Below, piece after piece: positions 44,105-54,699 of a stretch of DNA of 64,000 nucleotides. Below the pieces are notes generated by a model. It worked only from the letters and a program-made list of their open reading frames with translations, searched no databases and was not told where the DNA came from. Position 1 is the first letter of the stretch. Every line of letters begins with the position of its first letter. Position numbers and translations under genes: made by a program. This stretch comes from Dryocosmus kuriphilus (Eukaryota; Arthropoda; Insecta; Hymenoptera; Cynipidae): contig CM076193.1 in NCBI GenBank assembly GCA_038277395.1, forward strand, positions 175,934,711 through 175,998,710, in the 5' to 3' direction.

Positions 44105-44960
44105 CATTTATTTTTAGAACCTTGGATTTGACCTTCACCCATACGTTCAAGGTCATTAGAAGCTCACAAGTTCTGAAGCAGTTGATTCTTGCCAGAGTTA
44201 CTCTCAAAAATCCTGTATTCTTTTGAATTATGAATAAGACGTAAAATTGACCTTGAAATGAACTTCAAAGTATGGGTGAAGGTCAAATCCATGGTCATAA
44301 CAATGTAACCTCCAAAAAACCGAACAAATATTGTGAAGGTTTATTTTCACAAAACGACCCCCGGCCCAGGTTCTCCCACCTGAATGCTGACTCTTTAGCA
44401 GGAATTTTGACCCATACGCGTCAATTTTACCTCTAAACGTGGTCACATATCTCAACGTAAAATTTCCGGCTCTTTCATAATATGAAGTAAAAAATAGGGG
44501 CTTCTATTCAAAAAACGAAAGATGGCCTTCAAATGACATTGATCCTTGACCTCAAGGTCAAGGGCAGGGTCACCGTCAGTTGGCTCCCTCTGTATCCTAC
44601 AATTTTTGTGCTAAACATTTTTCTCCTACCCTTGTGGTTAACAAATGTTGTAAAGGTTTATTTTCACAAAACGACCCCCGGACCAGGTTCTTCCACCACA
44701 ATGCTGACTCCTTTAGCAGGAATTTTGACCCATACGCGTCAATTTTAACTCTAAACATGGGCACATATGTCAACGTAAAATTTCTCGCTCTTTCAGAATC
44801 TGAATTAAAAAATAGAGGCTTCTGTTCAAAAAACGAAAGATGACCTTCAAACGACATTGATCCTTGACCTCAAGGTGAAGGGCAAGGTCACCGTCAGTTG
44901 GATCCCTCTGTAACGTACAATTTTAGTCGCAAACATTTTTCTCCTACCGTTATGGTTAAC
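44105..44960. repeat. Right arm repeats, inverse of the left arm
   Basis: Two inverse units of about 317 bp run from about 44320 to 44640 and from 44640 to 44960, with the phrases gacccatacgcgtcaatttt and gacctcaaggtcaagggca. The part at 44105-44310 holds an inverted pair around ggatttgaccttcacccata. Confidence 0.85.
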
Positions 44961-44998
44961 GAAATAATTGACTGGTTAAATTAAAATGACTCACCCTG

Positions 44999-45290
44999 TA
45001 TCTTCTGTTGTTAAAACATGTATTTAGCCTTTCGCCCAGCGACGCGAAGCCTCATCAGGTGATAAGAATAGAGTGGTACATAAAATTTGCCGCAAAATTG
45101 GGCATCTTCCAGTTAATTATAGCTGTTAAATAGAAGGTCCTATCATAATCTGATACGTTGTTTTGAAAATACTTATGAAACGAGGAAACAAAGAGTTTAT
45201 ATTGTGATAAAGGACACATTGGTTTAAAAAAGTTCACTTTTTGTTTGGACGAATATGTGAGGATGCTGAAAGACGCATGATTCTTAGTCG
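44999..45290. repeat. Unit B distal flank (paralogue of 63656-64000)
   Basis: Shared phrases are tttcgcccagcgacgcg near 45031, aggacacattggtttaaaaa near 45210, and gtggtacataaaatttg near 45073. No gene. Confidence 0.8.
45028..45060 (-). ncRNA. Hammerhead-like motif, minus strand, unit B
   Basis: On the minus strand CTGATGA (45058-45052) is followed by an imperfect 7-bp helix II with a 3-nt loop and then GAAA (45033-45030). Helices I and III are weak. The unit C counterpart is at 63675-63703. It is probably a relic of a Penelope-type element. Confidence 0.4.
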
Positions 45291-45545
45291 AAAGTTGTGT
45301 GTCTGAAATTGCAATATTACTAACTGGTCATTGTATTTTTCAAAAGTTACCCAAAACTTACGAGCAATTTATTTTCAACTTAATTTACAAACAGCAGACT
45401 AATTTCCAGCAAACTGTCCTTCAATTTTATTTCTCCTAGAAGTTTAACGATTGTTATCTCGATATTGTATATTATGAGATCTGTGACGTTTGACAGACGT
45501 ACATGACTTCTTGTGTGCTTCCATTTATTATCCTCTCCTCAATAG
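45290..45545. repeat. Segment S, second copy
   Basis: It pairs with 52900-53288 and with 15500-15586 plus 18806-18840. Phrases: aagttgtgtgtctgaaattg, cctagaagtttaacgattg and tctcgatattgtatatta. This copy marks the end of unit B. Confidence 0.75.
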
Positions 45546-45587
45546 ATAATAAGTATAAATATAAATATCATAGAAAAAACAAGGTGT

Positions 45588-45720
45588 CACCTTTACTCTG
45601 ATTTCGGAGTAGCGGTTACCTCCAACAAAACTTACCATATGTGGGTAACATTTACCCTGACTTCTCGGGTATTCCTCTCTTGCTACCCACATGTAAGGGG
45701 TAATTCTCAATATTTACCCT
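45588..45720. repeat. Small inverted repeats with TACCC motifs
   Basis: The phrase cttaccatatgtgggtaac (45632) is matched inversely by gctacccacatgtaagg (45689). Several ttaccctga and gggtaa words surround it. No ORF. Confidence 0.6.
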
Positions 45721-45751
45721 GACCGGCAGGTAACTTTGAAATCGTCTGCTT

Positions 45752-46579
45752 TTTTTTTTTTTTTTGTGGTTGGAGGAGGGGAAATCTCGCATAAGTCACC
45801 CCAGTTCGGGTAGTGTCGGATTCTTACCGCCTAAAACCCCTCCCCCTGGCGCTCAGAATAAGTCCATTGTGCCTTTCCATTTATTTTCAACAGTTGAGAT
45901 ACTTCTATTTGCAGCTGTTGTGTCCTTCGTTGCTGAGGGGCCGTCCCCATTAGGGCCGTCCCCCATTCGCGGCGAGTAAAATTAGATGAAAACTCCCCAG
46001 GGAGATCCTCATCCAAGTCATCGCTGAGGGGCCGTCCCCATTAGGGCCGTCCCCTATTCGCGATGAGTTAGACGAAGATCCACCAGGAAGATAACCATTT
46101 ATTTTGTTTTCTGCGTTCGCCAGATTGGGCCCCACGTGAGAAGCTGGGGAGTTAAGGGACTGCTCCCTGCAGAACCCCGCTTACAGGTAGATCGTCTGAA
46201 TACTGAGGGATTCGACCTGGTATCCGTAAGTTTCCGTTTCGACACCTCCTTTAAACTCCGCCATGCCCGTCTCAATTGAGGGGGTAAACCGGAGCATCCA
46301 AGGATTTGGTAACCCTGGTGCCAGTCAGCTTTCGACACGGCGATCGCATCTTAGCTTGGGAGCATGAGGACTCGCGCCCTGGATATTCCAGGAGGCTTTG
46401 CCATTACCCCCTGGAAAGATCGCTTCTTGGTCAGGGTCCCGCAGACCAGAGACCCCCAGTTCCCATAGCAGCCGTATCTCGCGATACAGTTCCTCTGGTT
46501 CATCTACTCTAGGCCGCTCGTCCGATTAGGCCCCTAAGCCCTTCCACCAACTACAAGGTCATGTGATCCCCAGGGAGAG
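45752..46579 (-). mobile_element. Retroposed fragment with 12-bp target duplication
   Basis: The direct repeat AATCGTCTGCTT flanks it (45740-45751 and 46580-46591). A T run at the left inner edge (45752-45765) is the poly(A) tail of a minus-strand insertion. The body is clearly GC-richer than the surroundings and contains a duplicated segment with the phrase gctgaggggccgtccccatt (45933 and 46023). There is no RT motif, so it is a 5'-truncated LINE tail or a SINE-like element. Short minus-strand ORFs do not match anything I know. Confidence 0.85.
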
Positions 46580-46591
46580 AATCGTCTGCTT

Positions 46592-47400
46592 ACAAACAGC
46601 AAATCCTCCCGTTTTATATCCAAAACGGCATCCGTATACGAAAGACTACTGTGTAAAAGCGTTCACGGTTCGATAAAAACTTATAATAATTCGACTGAAA
46701 ATGAAATTCAGCACCAATTTTGCATATACCGACAATTTAGCAAAAGGAAATTTGACATCTCTTAAAAGCTGCCATGGTCTTTAAATTTACATTCGGGTGT
46801 AACAGATTTGACGATTTAAAGTTTCCGATGGAAAATTTCTAATAGAAAATGCAAAACAAGGATTGGCAGGAAAAATACATGACGCAATTCGCATTTTGTT
46901 TATAGTCATTTAGTACGTTTTCTAAACGGAAAGCTTTGAAATCGCTACAAGGGAGGGGGGAGTTACGCAAAACGTTCAATTAAATTTTTTTGTGTGTAAG
47001 ACGTTGAATTACGTGAAGGGAGGCGTCCCATGACAGCGAAAAACTGGGGCGAAGCGCACAACCACCACTAGACATACCAGCCAATTTATATTCTCCTAGG
47101 AATCCACAGGAAAACTCTCTTTGTTTGAAGATTGTAATGATTTAACGCTTTGCGCTCTACACCAAGTTCGGCGTTACCTCGGGACGCCACCCCTAGAGTA
47201 TTCAAGTGCAACATGACTCTGTTCTGATGGCACTTTGTCTACGGCGAAAACAAACATATCTCTGCTTTTCTCTTAAACACGTATGAAGACATAGGCAGAG
47301 ATACATTGTTTTCATTCAAAACTAATCTCCCTAACTAACTGACGGCAACTTACATTATTCAGCACGAGCGAAAATGCATTCTAACAACGCCACGAAATGG
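46592..47400. other. Unit C left flank, no gene seen
   Basis: The DNA is moderately AT-rich with a few short ORFs only. I find no clear counterpart in unit B. Confidence 0.4.
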
Positions 47401-47972
47401 AATGTTTGAGAATTTTGGGTCATATAATAATAATCAACGTATGCAGATCACCTTTCTTAGTTGTTTGAGTGACACACATAGGCAATGGTGTCGGTTCACG
47501 GAGCACTGTTTGGAATTAATGAGCGAGTTCTTGTTCCGCATATGCTTCATTTATAGGCTAGTTTGTTTAATTTAAAGCAAATTAGATGCAAATGATTGAT
47601 GTATTATTTTCTCGATAATCTCACTGTGATATCCCATGTTTGCGTAATGCGTCGTGACGAGATCAAAAAAGGAAGCAGGATACTTTCACCCCATTCACTC
47701 TCATTACGATGCAATGCATTACGCATCTATGGGATGTCACCCTCAGAGTGCAATCTCATGGAAAATAGACACTGGAGACCAAACTAGTGTATCCGAAAAT
47801 AAGCAAATTTCTTTAGGAATTTAATGGCTAAGTTATTTCCCGTATATGGCGCGTGTGTATCATGCGTAAAAATTTCCTTGTATAACAGGCTTGTGATTGG
47901 AGGCTATTAATACACATAAAAGATTAGCACCACGCTCGGAAAGATTGGCATTACTAACTTCCGAGAGAAATC

Positions 47973-48099
47973 TGCAGTTCTTATCCGGCGATATTTCGAA
48001 GTCAAAGATCGAAAGGACCTCACTTTCTACCTCCATGAGTTAGAAAACGAGGTCCGTTAGAGTCTGGACTCTTGAAACTGATCCGAAGTCTCACTGCTG
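47973..48099. repeat. Hairpin unit D-h1, unit C
   Basis: This is the counterpart of 11601-11723. The stem centre is cctcactttctacctccatg with tagaaaacgaggt. Pairing is poorer than in unit B. Confidence 0.6.
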
Positions 48100-48773
48100 C
48101 ACATTTTTGACCAAGTCATTGTCCAGGAGCGCAACTTCCTCTATCTATTCTCCAGGTACAACCTAATGGATGTAGAATAATGGAATATACTTGAACAATA
48201 AGGTGATGAGGCTCTAGATTTTGACCGATTTGTCAAACACTAAAACAATCACCTCACTGTTCTATTTAACTATTCTACCTCCATAGAATTCCAACCTCAT
48301 TTTCCTATAAACTCCCTAAATTTTGCTACACTTATCAAACGATTGGTGGCAATGCGCAATCTAAAATGGCCCTCTGACGGAATACATGCTTCTTTTATAT
48401 TACACATTCCCACCTAGTACGTTTCTGTTTACTCTAGGGATTTTAAGTCAGACCGAGTATATGGAGAAATAAAAGCTTACGGACATTAATTCTATTTAGA
48501 ATATTGATTCAATTATTCATTCCGAAAATGCTCCACGAAGAAGGTACATAGGCCGTAACTGTTTCATGCAGAATGCGCGCTGTAAGAAAAGCCTACACTT
48601 CACCAGAAGGACAATTTTGCTAACGCAAAGCTACATCTAGTCAGATGTAGTGGTTTTATGGCACATTCAAATTATGGAAAAATGTGTAATCCACACATGG
48701 CAAACTGCAGTGTCATTTTCATACACATAAATGATCGAGACTCTCCTTCGGCTTGTCCGAACGTTTGAGTTAT

Positions 48774-48892
48774 CAGGTGTTGGACTCTGAGGCAGTTTCG
48801 AAAGTCGAGCGGACCTCTTTTTATAATTCATGGAGATGGAAAGAGAGGTCAGTTCAGTTTTTGACATCGAAACAGACCTGGAGTTTTATCAC
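48774..48892. repeat. Hairpin unit D-h2, unit C
   Basis: This is the counterpart of 12459-12582. The arms run from ggactctgaggcagtttcga to aaacagacctggagttttat, with gcggacctctttt opposite aagagaggtca. Confidence 0.65.
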
Positions 48893-49138
48893 TGATTACT
48901 CAAAAGGTCGTACCTCCCTTCCGACAGAAGGAGAGACTCTACTTTTAAATATATCAGAGTCCAGCTGCAATGGTGGGATCCCGATGCTTCTTGCCTATAC
49001 GATCGAATCATTCATTCTATCATATGTGGTACACAGAGATGCTTACTCGTTTTGAAAAGATTGCCTGCAAATTTCTCTTTCTAATCTACGGATTTTAAAA
49101 AGGGAGGTTTAATCGTTTGAGTCGCTAAGGCCGGACCT

Positions 49139-49262
49139 GCAGTGGGACTCTGAGGCAGTTTCAAAATTTGAAAATTAAGCGGAAATCTTTTTCACCCGTA
49201 TGGAAATAGAAAGAGAGGTCCATTCGTATTTCGACCAGGAAACAACCCCGAAGTCCCATTAT
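49139..49262. repeat. Hairpin unit D-h3, unit C
   Basis: The arms run from gcagtgggactctgaggcag to ccccgaagtcccatt, with aatctttttc opposite gaaagagaggtc. A related partial unit lies in unit B near 12902. Confidence 0.65.
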
Positions 49263-49302
49263 TGATTACGAGAAAGGACGGACCCCTCTTTCTTGAAGTG
49301 TA

Positions 49303-51417
49303 GGAAGAATGATTGGAGATACTTGGTGGAATGCTGAAATCTACGTCACAGTTAACGAGAACAGCAAGTATACCTAATAATGCATAATATCAAACGTCTC
49401 AGCGATAAAGAGAGGACTAGATTAAAAATCAGCTATAGAGATAAAAACAAAAAGTCAAACAGATTAAGCAAAGAAAGGAAGGATAAAACCAAAGCGTAAC
49501 AAGATAGAAAAATGCAAAGTGATTTCGAAGGAAATAAGAAGCTATTCTGGAAATGGGTAAGGGAAACTAGGAAAGGAAGTAGTTGTAATGAGTTGATCGG
49601 AATTAAGAATGCTGATGGCGATATGGTGTGCAATACAGACAAAGTGAAGGACTGTGTGAAAGCTTTTATCGAGAAATTGTATGGAGGTGTAGCTATAGAG
49701 AATGACAATTGTGGTAAAGAAGAAGGTATATTAGAAAACTCGTTTGAAATTGACGAAGTAAGAATTAGCGTTTTCAGCATCAAGGCGGTAATTATGAATC
49801 CGAAGGGTGGTAAGGCTGCTGGTGGGAGGTTCAATGCGGATTTACGCCGCGGTGATCATGTACAGATCAAAAATTTAGCTTGCGGTAGATTACAGAAAAA
49901 GGTTTGAGGGTAAACAAAAAATTTGACTGTACGTTCATTGACCTGGAGAAAGCTTTCGACAAGGTCGATAAAGTTAAACTTTGAGAGCTTCTGATATATT
50001 ACGGGGTCAATAATTGGGTTCTCAAATATGCTAAAGCAATATAAAGAAATAGTAGCGCGTGGTTAAGGGTAAATGGTCAACTGAGTGATTGGTTAGACGT
50101 AAGGCAGGTGTCAGGCAAGTTTGCATCATGCTATCGTGGTTATTCGATATGTATATGGATAAATGTCTACGAATGGCGCGTTTAGACGAAGACGGTGTTG
50201 ATTTCGGAACAGTCAAAGAATGTAATTTGACTTTTGTTGACCACAAAGCACTTATAACAGAATCTGCGGGAAACTTGCAGAGATTGCTGAGCAGACTGAA
50301 TGATAGCGCGAAGAGTATGAGTTTAAAGATTAATGTAAATAAAGTAATTATCTTGTGAGAAAGAAGCGACGTGTAATCAGTATGTAATATTTCTGTAAAC
50401 GGTAATGGAATTGAACAGTTTGATCATTTTCTTTATCTCGGAAGCTTGTTTACTGCTGATGGAAAGGTAGATAGAGAAATTTTCAGACTTCTAGACGATG
50501 GCAATAAAGCTATAGGCAGTGCAGGAGCCATTAACAGAAGTAAAAATGTAACAAATAAAGCCAAAATTTCAATATATTATTCTCTACTTGCACCTACTGT
50601 GCTGTATGGTGGCGAGACTTGGATATGCCAAGAAAAGGATAGAAGTAACTTCAACGCGGTTTGAATGCGTTTCTTGCGGAATATTTGCGGTAAAACACTA
50701 ATAGATAAAGTCAGTAACGAGTGAGTACTGAAAGAATGTGGCATAGAAGAAACTCTGACGGACAATAGTGAAAGACATTTCTTAAGATAGCTTGGTGATG
50801 TTGAGACGAAGGATGAAGAACGTTTAGCGAAGCAAGCATATCTCGAAAAGGTAAACAGTTACGCATCGACATGTAGACCGAGGAAATGGTGGAAATATGC
50901 GGATGAGACTCTCAAGCGTGAATATATAAAGAGCCATAGGAGTAAAAGAGCTTGCACGAAAAGGTGTATGGATACAAAGGAAGCAAAGGTTGTAACTCAG
51001 GATAGATATGTATGGCGAAAAATTTTATAAAATAAATGTGGACGTTCGCCTGAAACAAATGTTTTTGGATACTCATGCGTCCTGGTGGATGGCTTTGACT
51101 AGTGAATATGGATTGGATCTAGCGTATGGATCCCCATATGGCTTAGCGAAGCTGCCACCAGGGGTAATTGCTAGAGAGATCGATCAGCGATCACGCTCGG
51201 GGCGGTGTTGTGGGACTAGTGTGTTATTTTAATGAGTAGCATGCGACTTTTGGATCGATCTATAACCTACAGCCTCCAATACGGACTACCTTCTTTCCAC
51301 AATCATACAAATCACCTGGTCCCTGGTAATGTAAAGAGCTTAGAATAGAGAGAGTTTACGCTTACCCCGAAAGGGAAACGTCTTAGTGGTGTAATTATAA
51401 AAAATAATAATAATAAT
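49303..51417 (+). mobile_element. Non-LTR retrotransposon (5'-truncated LINE)
   Basis: The element interrupts segment D after the phrase ctttcttgaa and ends in an (AAT)n tail at 51403-51417, as found at the 3' ends of several non-LTR families. Only the RT and C-terminal parts are present. No endonuclease domain is visible. Family assignment beyond non-LTR is not possible by eye. Confidence 0.8.
49420..51040 (+). pseudogene. LINE reverse transcriptase, broken
   Basis: The upstream segment (49512-49907) has NKKLFWKWVRETRKGSSCNE and MNPKGGKAAGGRFNADL, the typical linker before RT. RT motif A is CTFIDLEKAFDKVDK near 49930, followed by a stop. Motif B survives as VRRKAGVRQVCIMLSWLFDM (50089). Motif C reads FVDHKAL where YADD is expected, so the active site is lost. 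The thumb and C-terminal part (50446-51000) have FLYLGSLFTADGKVDREI, LLAPTVLYGGETWICQEKD and RPRKWWKYADE. Many frameshifts. It is clearly inactive. Confidence 0.85.
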
Positions 51418-52880
51418 GTCACATATCCTATCAGCTTTTCTCTACAAAGACCGCCTTTTTACCGAGTATGAAAGAGCACTTTTCTGAATTTTTGGTGTAC
51501 AGTCTTAAGACCAAATGTTCCTTTTTTCCACTTCTCAAGTATTCGACTGCTTATAATTTATAATCCTACGATAGTTCTTTCTCACCTTTTGTACACCTAT
51601 CTGTAGGTAAAAATGGCGGATCAGGAATATGGTGTTGATCATCATCTTCTATGATTTGAGCATCTGAATTTTTAATGGGTTATTGGAAACTTAAGAACAC
51701 TTCAATCATCATCTCTACACTGTCAAATTATTCCATCGCATCCAAAGAAATTGCTTCAAAGTGTTCCTTTGATTCAATCTCCTTAATACTTCATGAAGTT
51801 TCTTCATATTCAATGCATCGAATGTAGCAAGCCGTAAGTTTCTAGCACTCAAAGGATTCACTTTCATCTTCAAACTTGCAGAAAGGTTGAAAAGTTTTGT
51901 TTAAAAGCAATAGTGAATATTAAAATATGAGTGAAATATGTAAATTAAATTAAGGCGTATACATTTTGATAAGTACAAACAATTTTTGTGTTTTTAAAGA
52001 TTTTTCCATATCAGGAGATATCGCAAGGCATAATAGATATTTTCTTACTAATTTACTTACCAAATTAAAATACTGTAAACATACGTATAATCATTTATTG
52101 TTAGCTATACTATTATTGCACATACTGTGACAAATTTTATCTTGCGAAAGAAACAAGGTCATTAATTTACAATGGATAGGAAATCTTAAAATTAAACAAA
52201 CTTTGAAAATAATGCGCACAAGATTTAGTTATAAAAGTTAATAATGTGAAACAATTTAAGAATGGCTACCCTCTTCAATGCTCTTTATTTTCTCAAAAAC
52301 ACGAAGGTACCTTTACCTTCTTTTTGTGTGGAACACATATTTTCCACGAATTCTCGATCTTAGACATATTTCGCAATTTATACATAATTGGGGAATGGTT
52401 TATCTCCGCGTAATTTTTCAATCGTGCTGGATGGACTGTATTTCACTTCCTTCGTTATAAATATATTTCCCCACTTTTTTGTATATGGAAAGTATGTATT
52501 ACCATGGAAACAAAAATAAAAAGTGTTTAGAGGCAGCTACCCTCATTAGTTAAAAAAAAAAATTTTCTTGCGAGACATATCTCCTTCATTTTTGTCTCAA
52601 GTTCAAAATATGAATTTTTGAAATTCTTTCCTGTTACCCCTAGAACCTTTTTTTTTTGGAAACAGCATTATTGATCGTTCATCACGAGGAAACTTTTTCA
52701 GTAGGTTTGAACGACCTGAATTTAGTTTTTATACACAAAATTGTACAATCGACACTTGACACCCCTATATTTGAGTGTCTGTTTCACCCCCTTTAAGGCT
52801 TCTTCTGCAAATAAAAAAATAGGTGTCGCCTAATTTTTTGTCCACTACAACATATATTAAGGTCATTACAATCGGCGAGG
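51418..52880. other. AT-rich DNA, no feature recognised
   Basis: The ORFs are all shorter than 70 codons and rich in F, L and K. I see no conserved copy elsewhere in the window and no element ends. Confidence 0.5.
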
Positions 52881-53288
52881 GAGATCTGGGTTACCTTCCT
52901 TGTTAGCTGTAAGTTGTGTTTCTGAGATTTTAACATTGCTAACTGATCATTGCATTTATGAAAACTTGCCCAAACTTTCAGAACAGTTTATTTTCAACTT
53001 AGTTTACAAACAGAAAACTAGTAATATCCAAGATGTCCTTCAATCGCATTTCTTCTAGAAATTTGACGGCTATTAACTCGATATTGTATATTGTATATGA
53101 TTGTATATTGAGGCGTTCTATTGCCATATTTGACTTATTGTGCTCGCAGGAATATCAAAACAGTTAAATTGAACTAGCAAGTTAAAGTAAGTGAAAAATG
53201 CAATAAAGTCATTTTTGTTTTAAACTCTCATTATATAATACATATATTTTTCGGTTATGTTTCATCATGCTTCTATTTATTATCCTCT
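52880..53288. repeat. Segment S of unit C
   Basis: It matches 45290-45545 (gaaattgcaatattactaac-type phrase) and, on its right side, 18840-19070 (attatataatacatatattt). It ends with tttattatcctct, where the Gypsy element is inserted; the uninterrupted form tttattatcctctcctcaat is at 45527. Confidence 0.8.
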
Positions 53289-54424
53289 TGTAACGATCAG
53301 CTTCTATCTACTTTTACCCCAATTATTGCCTTGGCGGACGCTCCAGCCTAGCCAGGTTCAGGTTCTAAGACAATTGAACAGCATGTTCTCTGTGCACAAG
53401 AGTAGAAATCCAATTTACAATCCTCTAGCTTTTACAATCTTAAGCGTAGGTATGTGTGGTAGTGTGTATATGAGTTTGTGTGCGCGTGATACATATGTGT
53501 TTCGGCGGTGAGCATGTTGTGTGCTTGACGGTGTCGGCGTTGTGTATTGCTTGCGTTACGTATGTATTTCGGGTGAGCGAGCGTATCGCGTGAACATGAG
53601 TCTTACAGGTGTGTGAGTGTGTCGCACTTACATCAGAGTTTCGGGTGTGTGAGTATGTCACGCGCACATGAGCGTATCGGTTTTCTGTGTGTGTTTTGTG
53701 CGTGCATGAGTGTTTTTGGATGTCGGCGGATGGTGGGCGATCGCCCATTTTTCTGCCTCGCTAGTCGAGGAGCTCGTTCTCCCGTCTATGACGGATTCGG
53801 TATAGCGTAAGGGGGGGAAGGAGGAGTCGGCGTTTGTGTTGGTCGTTCTCGGGTGTTGAGGGGGAACGATGGAGCACCCATCTATTCCCGTAAAATGAGT
53901 TCGCGTATCTATAGGAGCACCTATCGACCACGAGAACCGTACACCTTGATCGTGTCGAATATGTCCGTCGTCGGTGGCGAAGGGGAATCTGGGGGCAAAC
54001 ATCGATTCCCGAATGAATTGGGTTCGAGTGGCCATTGGGGCATTCATTGACCACCAGAATCGTACATTTCCTTCGAGTCTGTTGTTCAGCTCGGTCCTGC
54101 GGAATGGCAGGTCTAGGAGTACCTACTCCTTGCGATTCCCTCGAACCTCTGCCTACCATAGGGGCGCCTGTCAGTAGGGAGAAGACATGAGTTTCACCAG
54201 GTGAGAGCTCACCAATCCACTCGGTGAGTCACACCCGACTCAACTGTGGACGTCTCGTCGCGCGTCTCGTATTAAAGTCTCCGCCAATACTGGTAGCACT
54301 TGGCGGAGAAACGTGGTGGAAAGCCATCCCCTCTATGGCAAGGGTCTAGGCTTCCATGGATCTGGCGTGCGCGGTAACAATGTTTGCGCATGAAATATGT
54401 GTGTGCGAGATTATTCACTCGTCA
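53289..54424 (-). repeat. 3' LTR of the Gypsy element
   Basis: It is about 1.1 kb long, GC-rich compared with the host DNA, and rich in GTGTG-type runs. The plus-strand edges are tgtaacgatcag and cactcgtca. ORFs on both strands are not genes. Confidence 0.75.
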
Positions 54425-54443
54425 CACTTCACCCCATTTCAGG
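54425..54443 (-). other. Polypurine-tract-like sequence
   Basis: Minus-strand CCTGAAATGGGGTGAAGTG lies directly before the 3' LTR start, the expected place for plus-strand priming. It is only partly purine. Confidence 0.45.
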
Positions 54444-54699
54444 GAGCGAAGTTCACATAGTGGGCAAGAAACAACCGGCAAGGAGACCGTGCGAATACAA
54501 CACAAAGGGTCAGGACTGTATGGGAGTAATCTGAATTTTGCTCTACTCAGTGCGATACTGACGGAACGCAGGGACCATTTCGGCGCGAAACACATCTTTA
54601 AGTTTCGTCCCTCGTGCGCGGTCTCCAACACAGTGTTCACAGGGGCACCATGAAAGCACCTGCGCCGGGATCTTGACGACAATCTTAGATCTGATGACC

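Larger units (their letters stand above)
41171..44998 (-). mobile_element. Tc1/mariner-superfamily element with DUF4817-type transposase and compound long TIRs
   Basis: The ends read cgggtgagtcattttaattt and the inverse complement of a right end with one extra base; the identity continues for about 50 bp. TA lies at 41169-41170 and 44999-45000. The inverted arms are about 1 kb (left) and 0.85 kb (right), built from units of about 317 bp. The single minus-strand gene lies between. Unit C has the empty site near 63646 (ctctttataccgtttctc). Length 3828 bp. Confidence 0.9.
47400..49302. repeat. Segment D of unit C (paralogue of 11230-13110)
   Basis: It is colinear with the D segment of unit B, for example gcgtaatgcgtcgtgacgag (47643) with gcgtaatgcatcgtaacgag (11307). 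It ends where the non-LTR element starts, after the phrase cctctttcttgaa, which matches B near 12610. Confidence 0.85.

Noticed and set aside
41647..44857. Short ORFs of 65-87 codons in the long TIR units
   Set aside because: The same ORF appears on both arms because the units are repeated. They are transposon end sequence.
53613..54177. Several overlapping ORFs of 65-132 codons on both strands
   Set aside because: They lie in the GC-rich LTR of a Gypsy element, are open on many frames at once, and are not shared with the other LTR.
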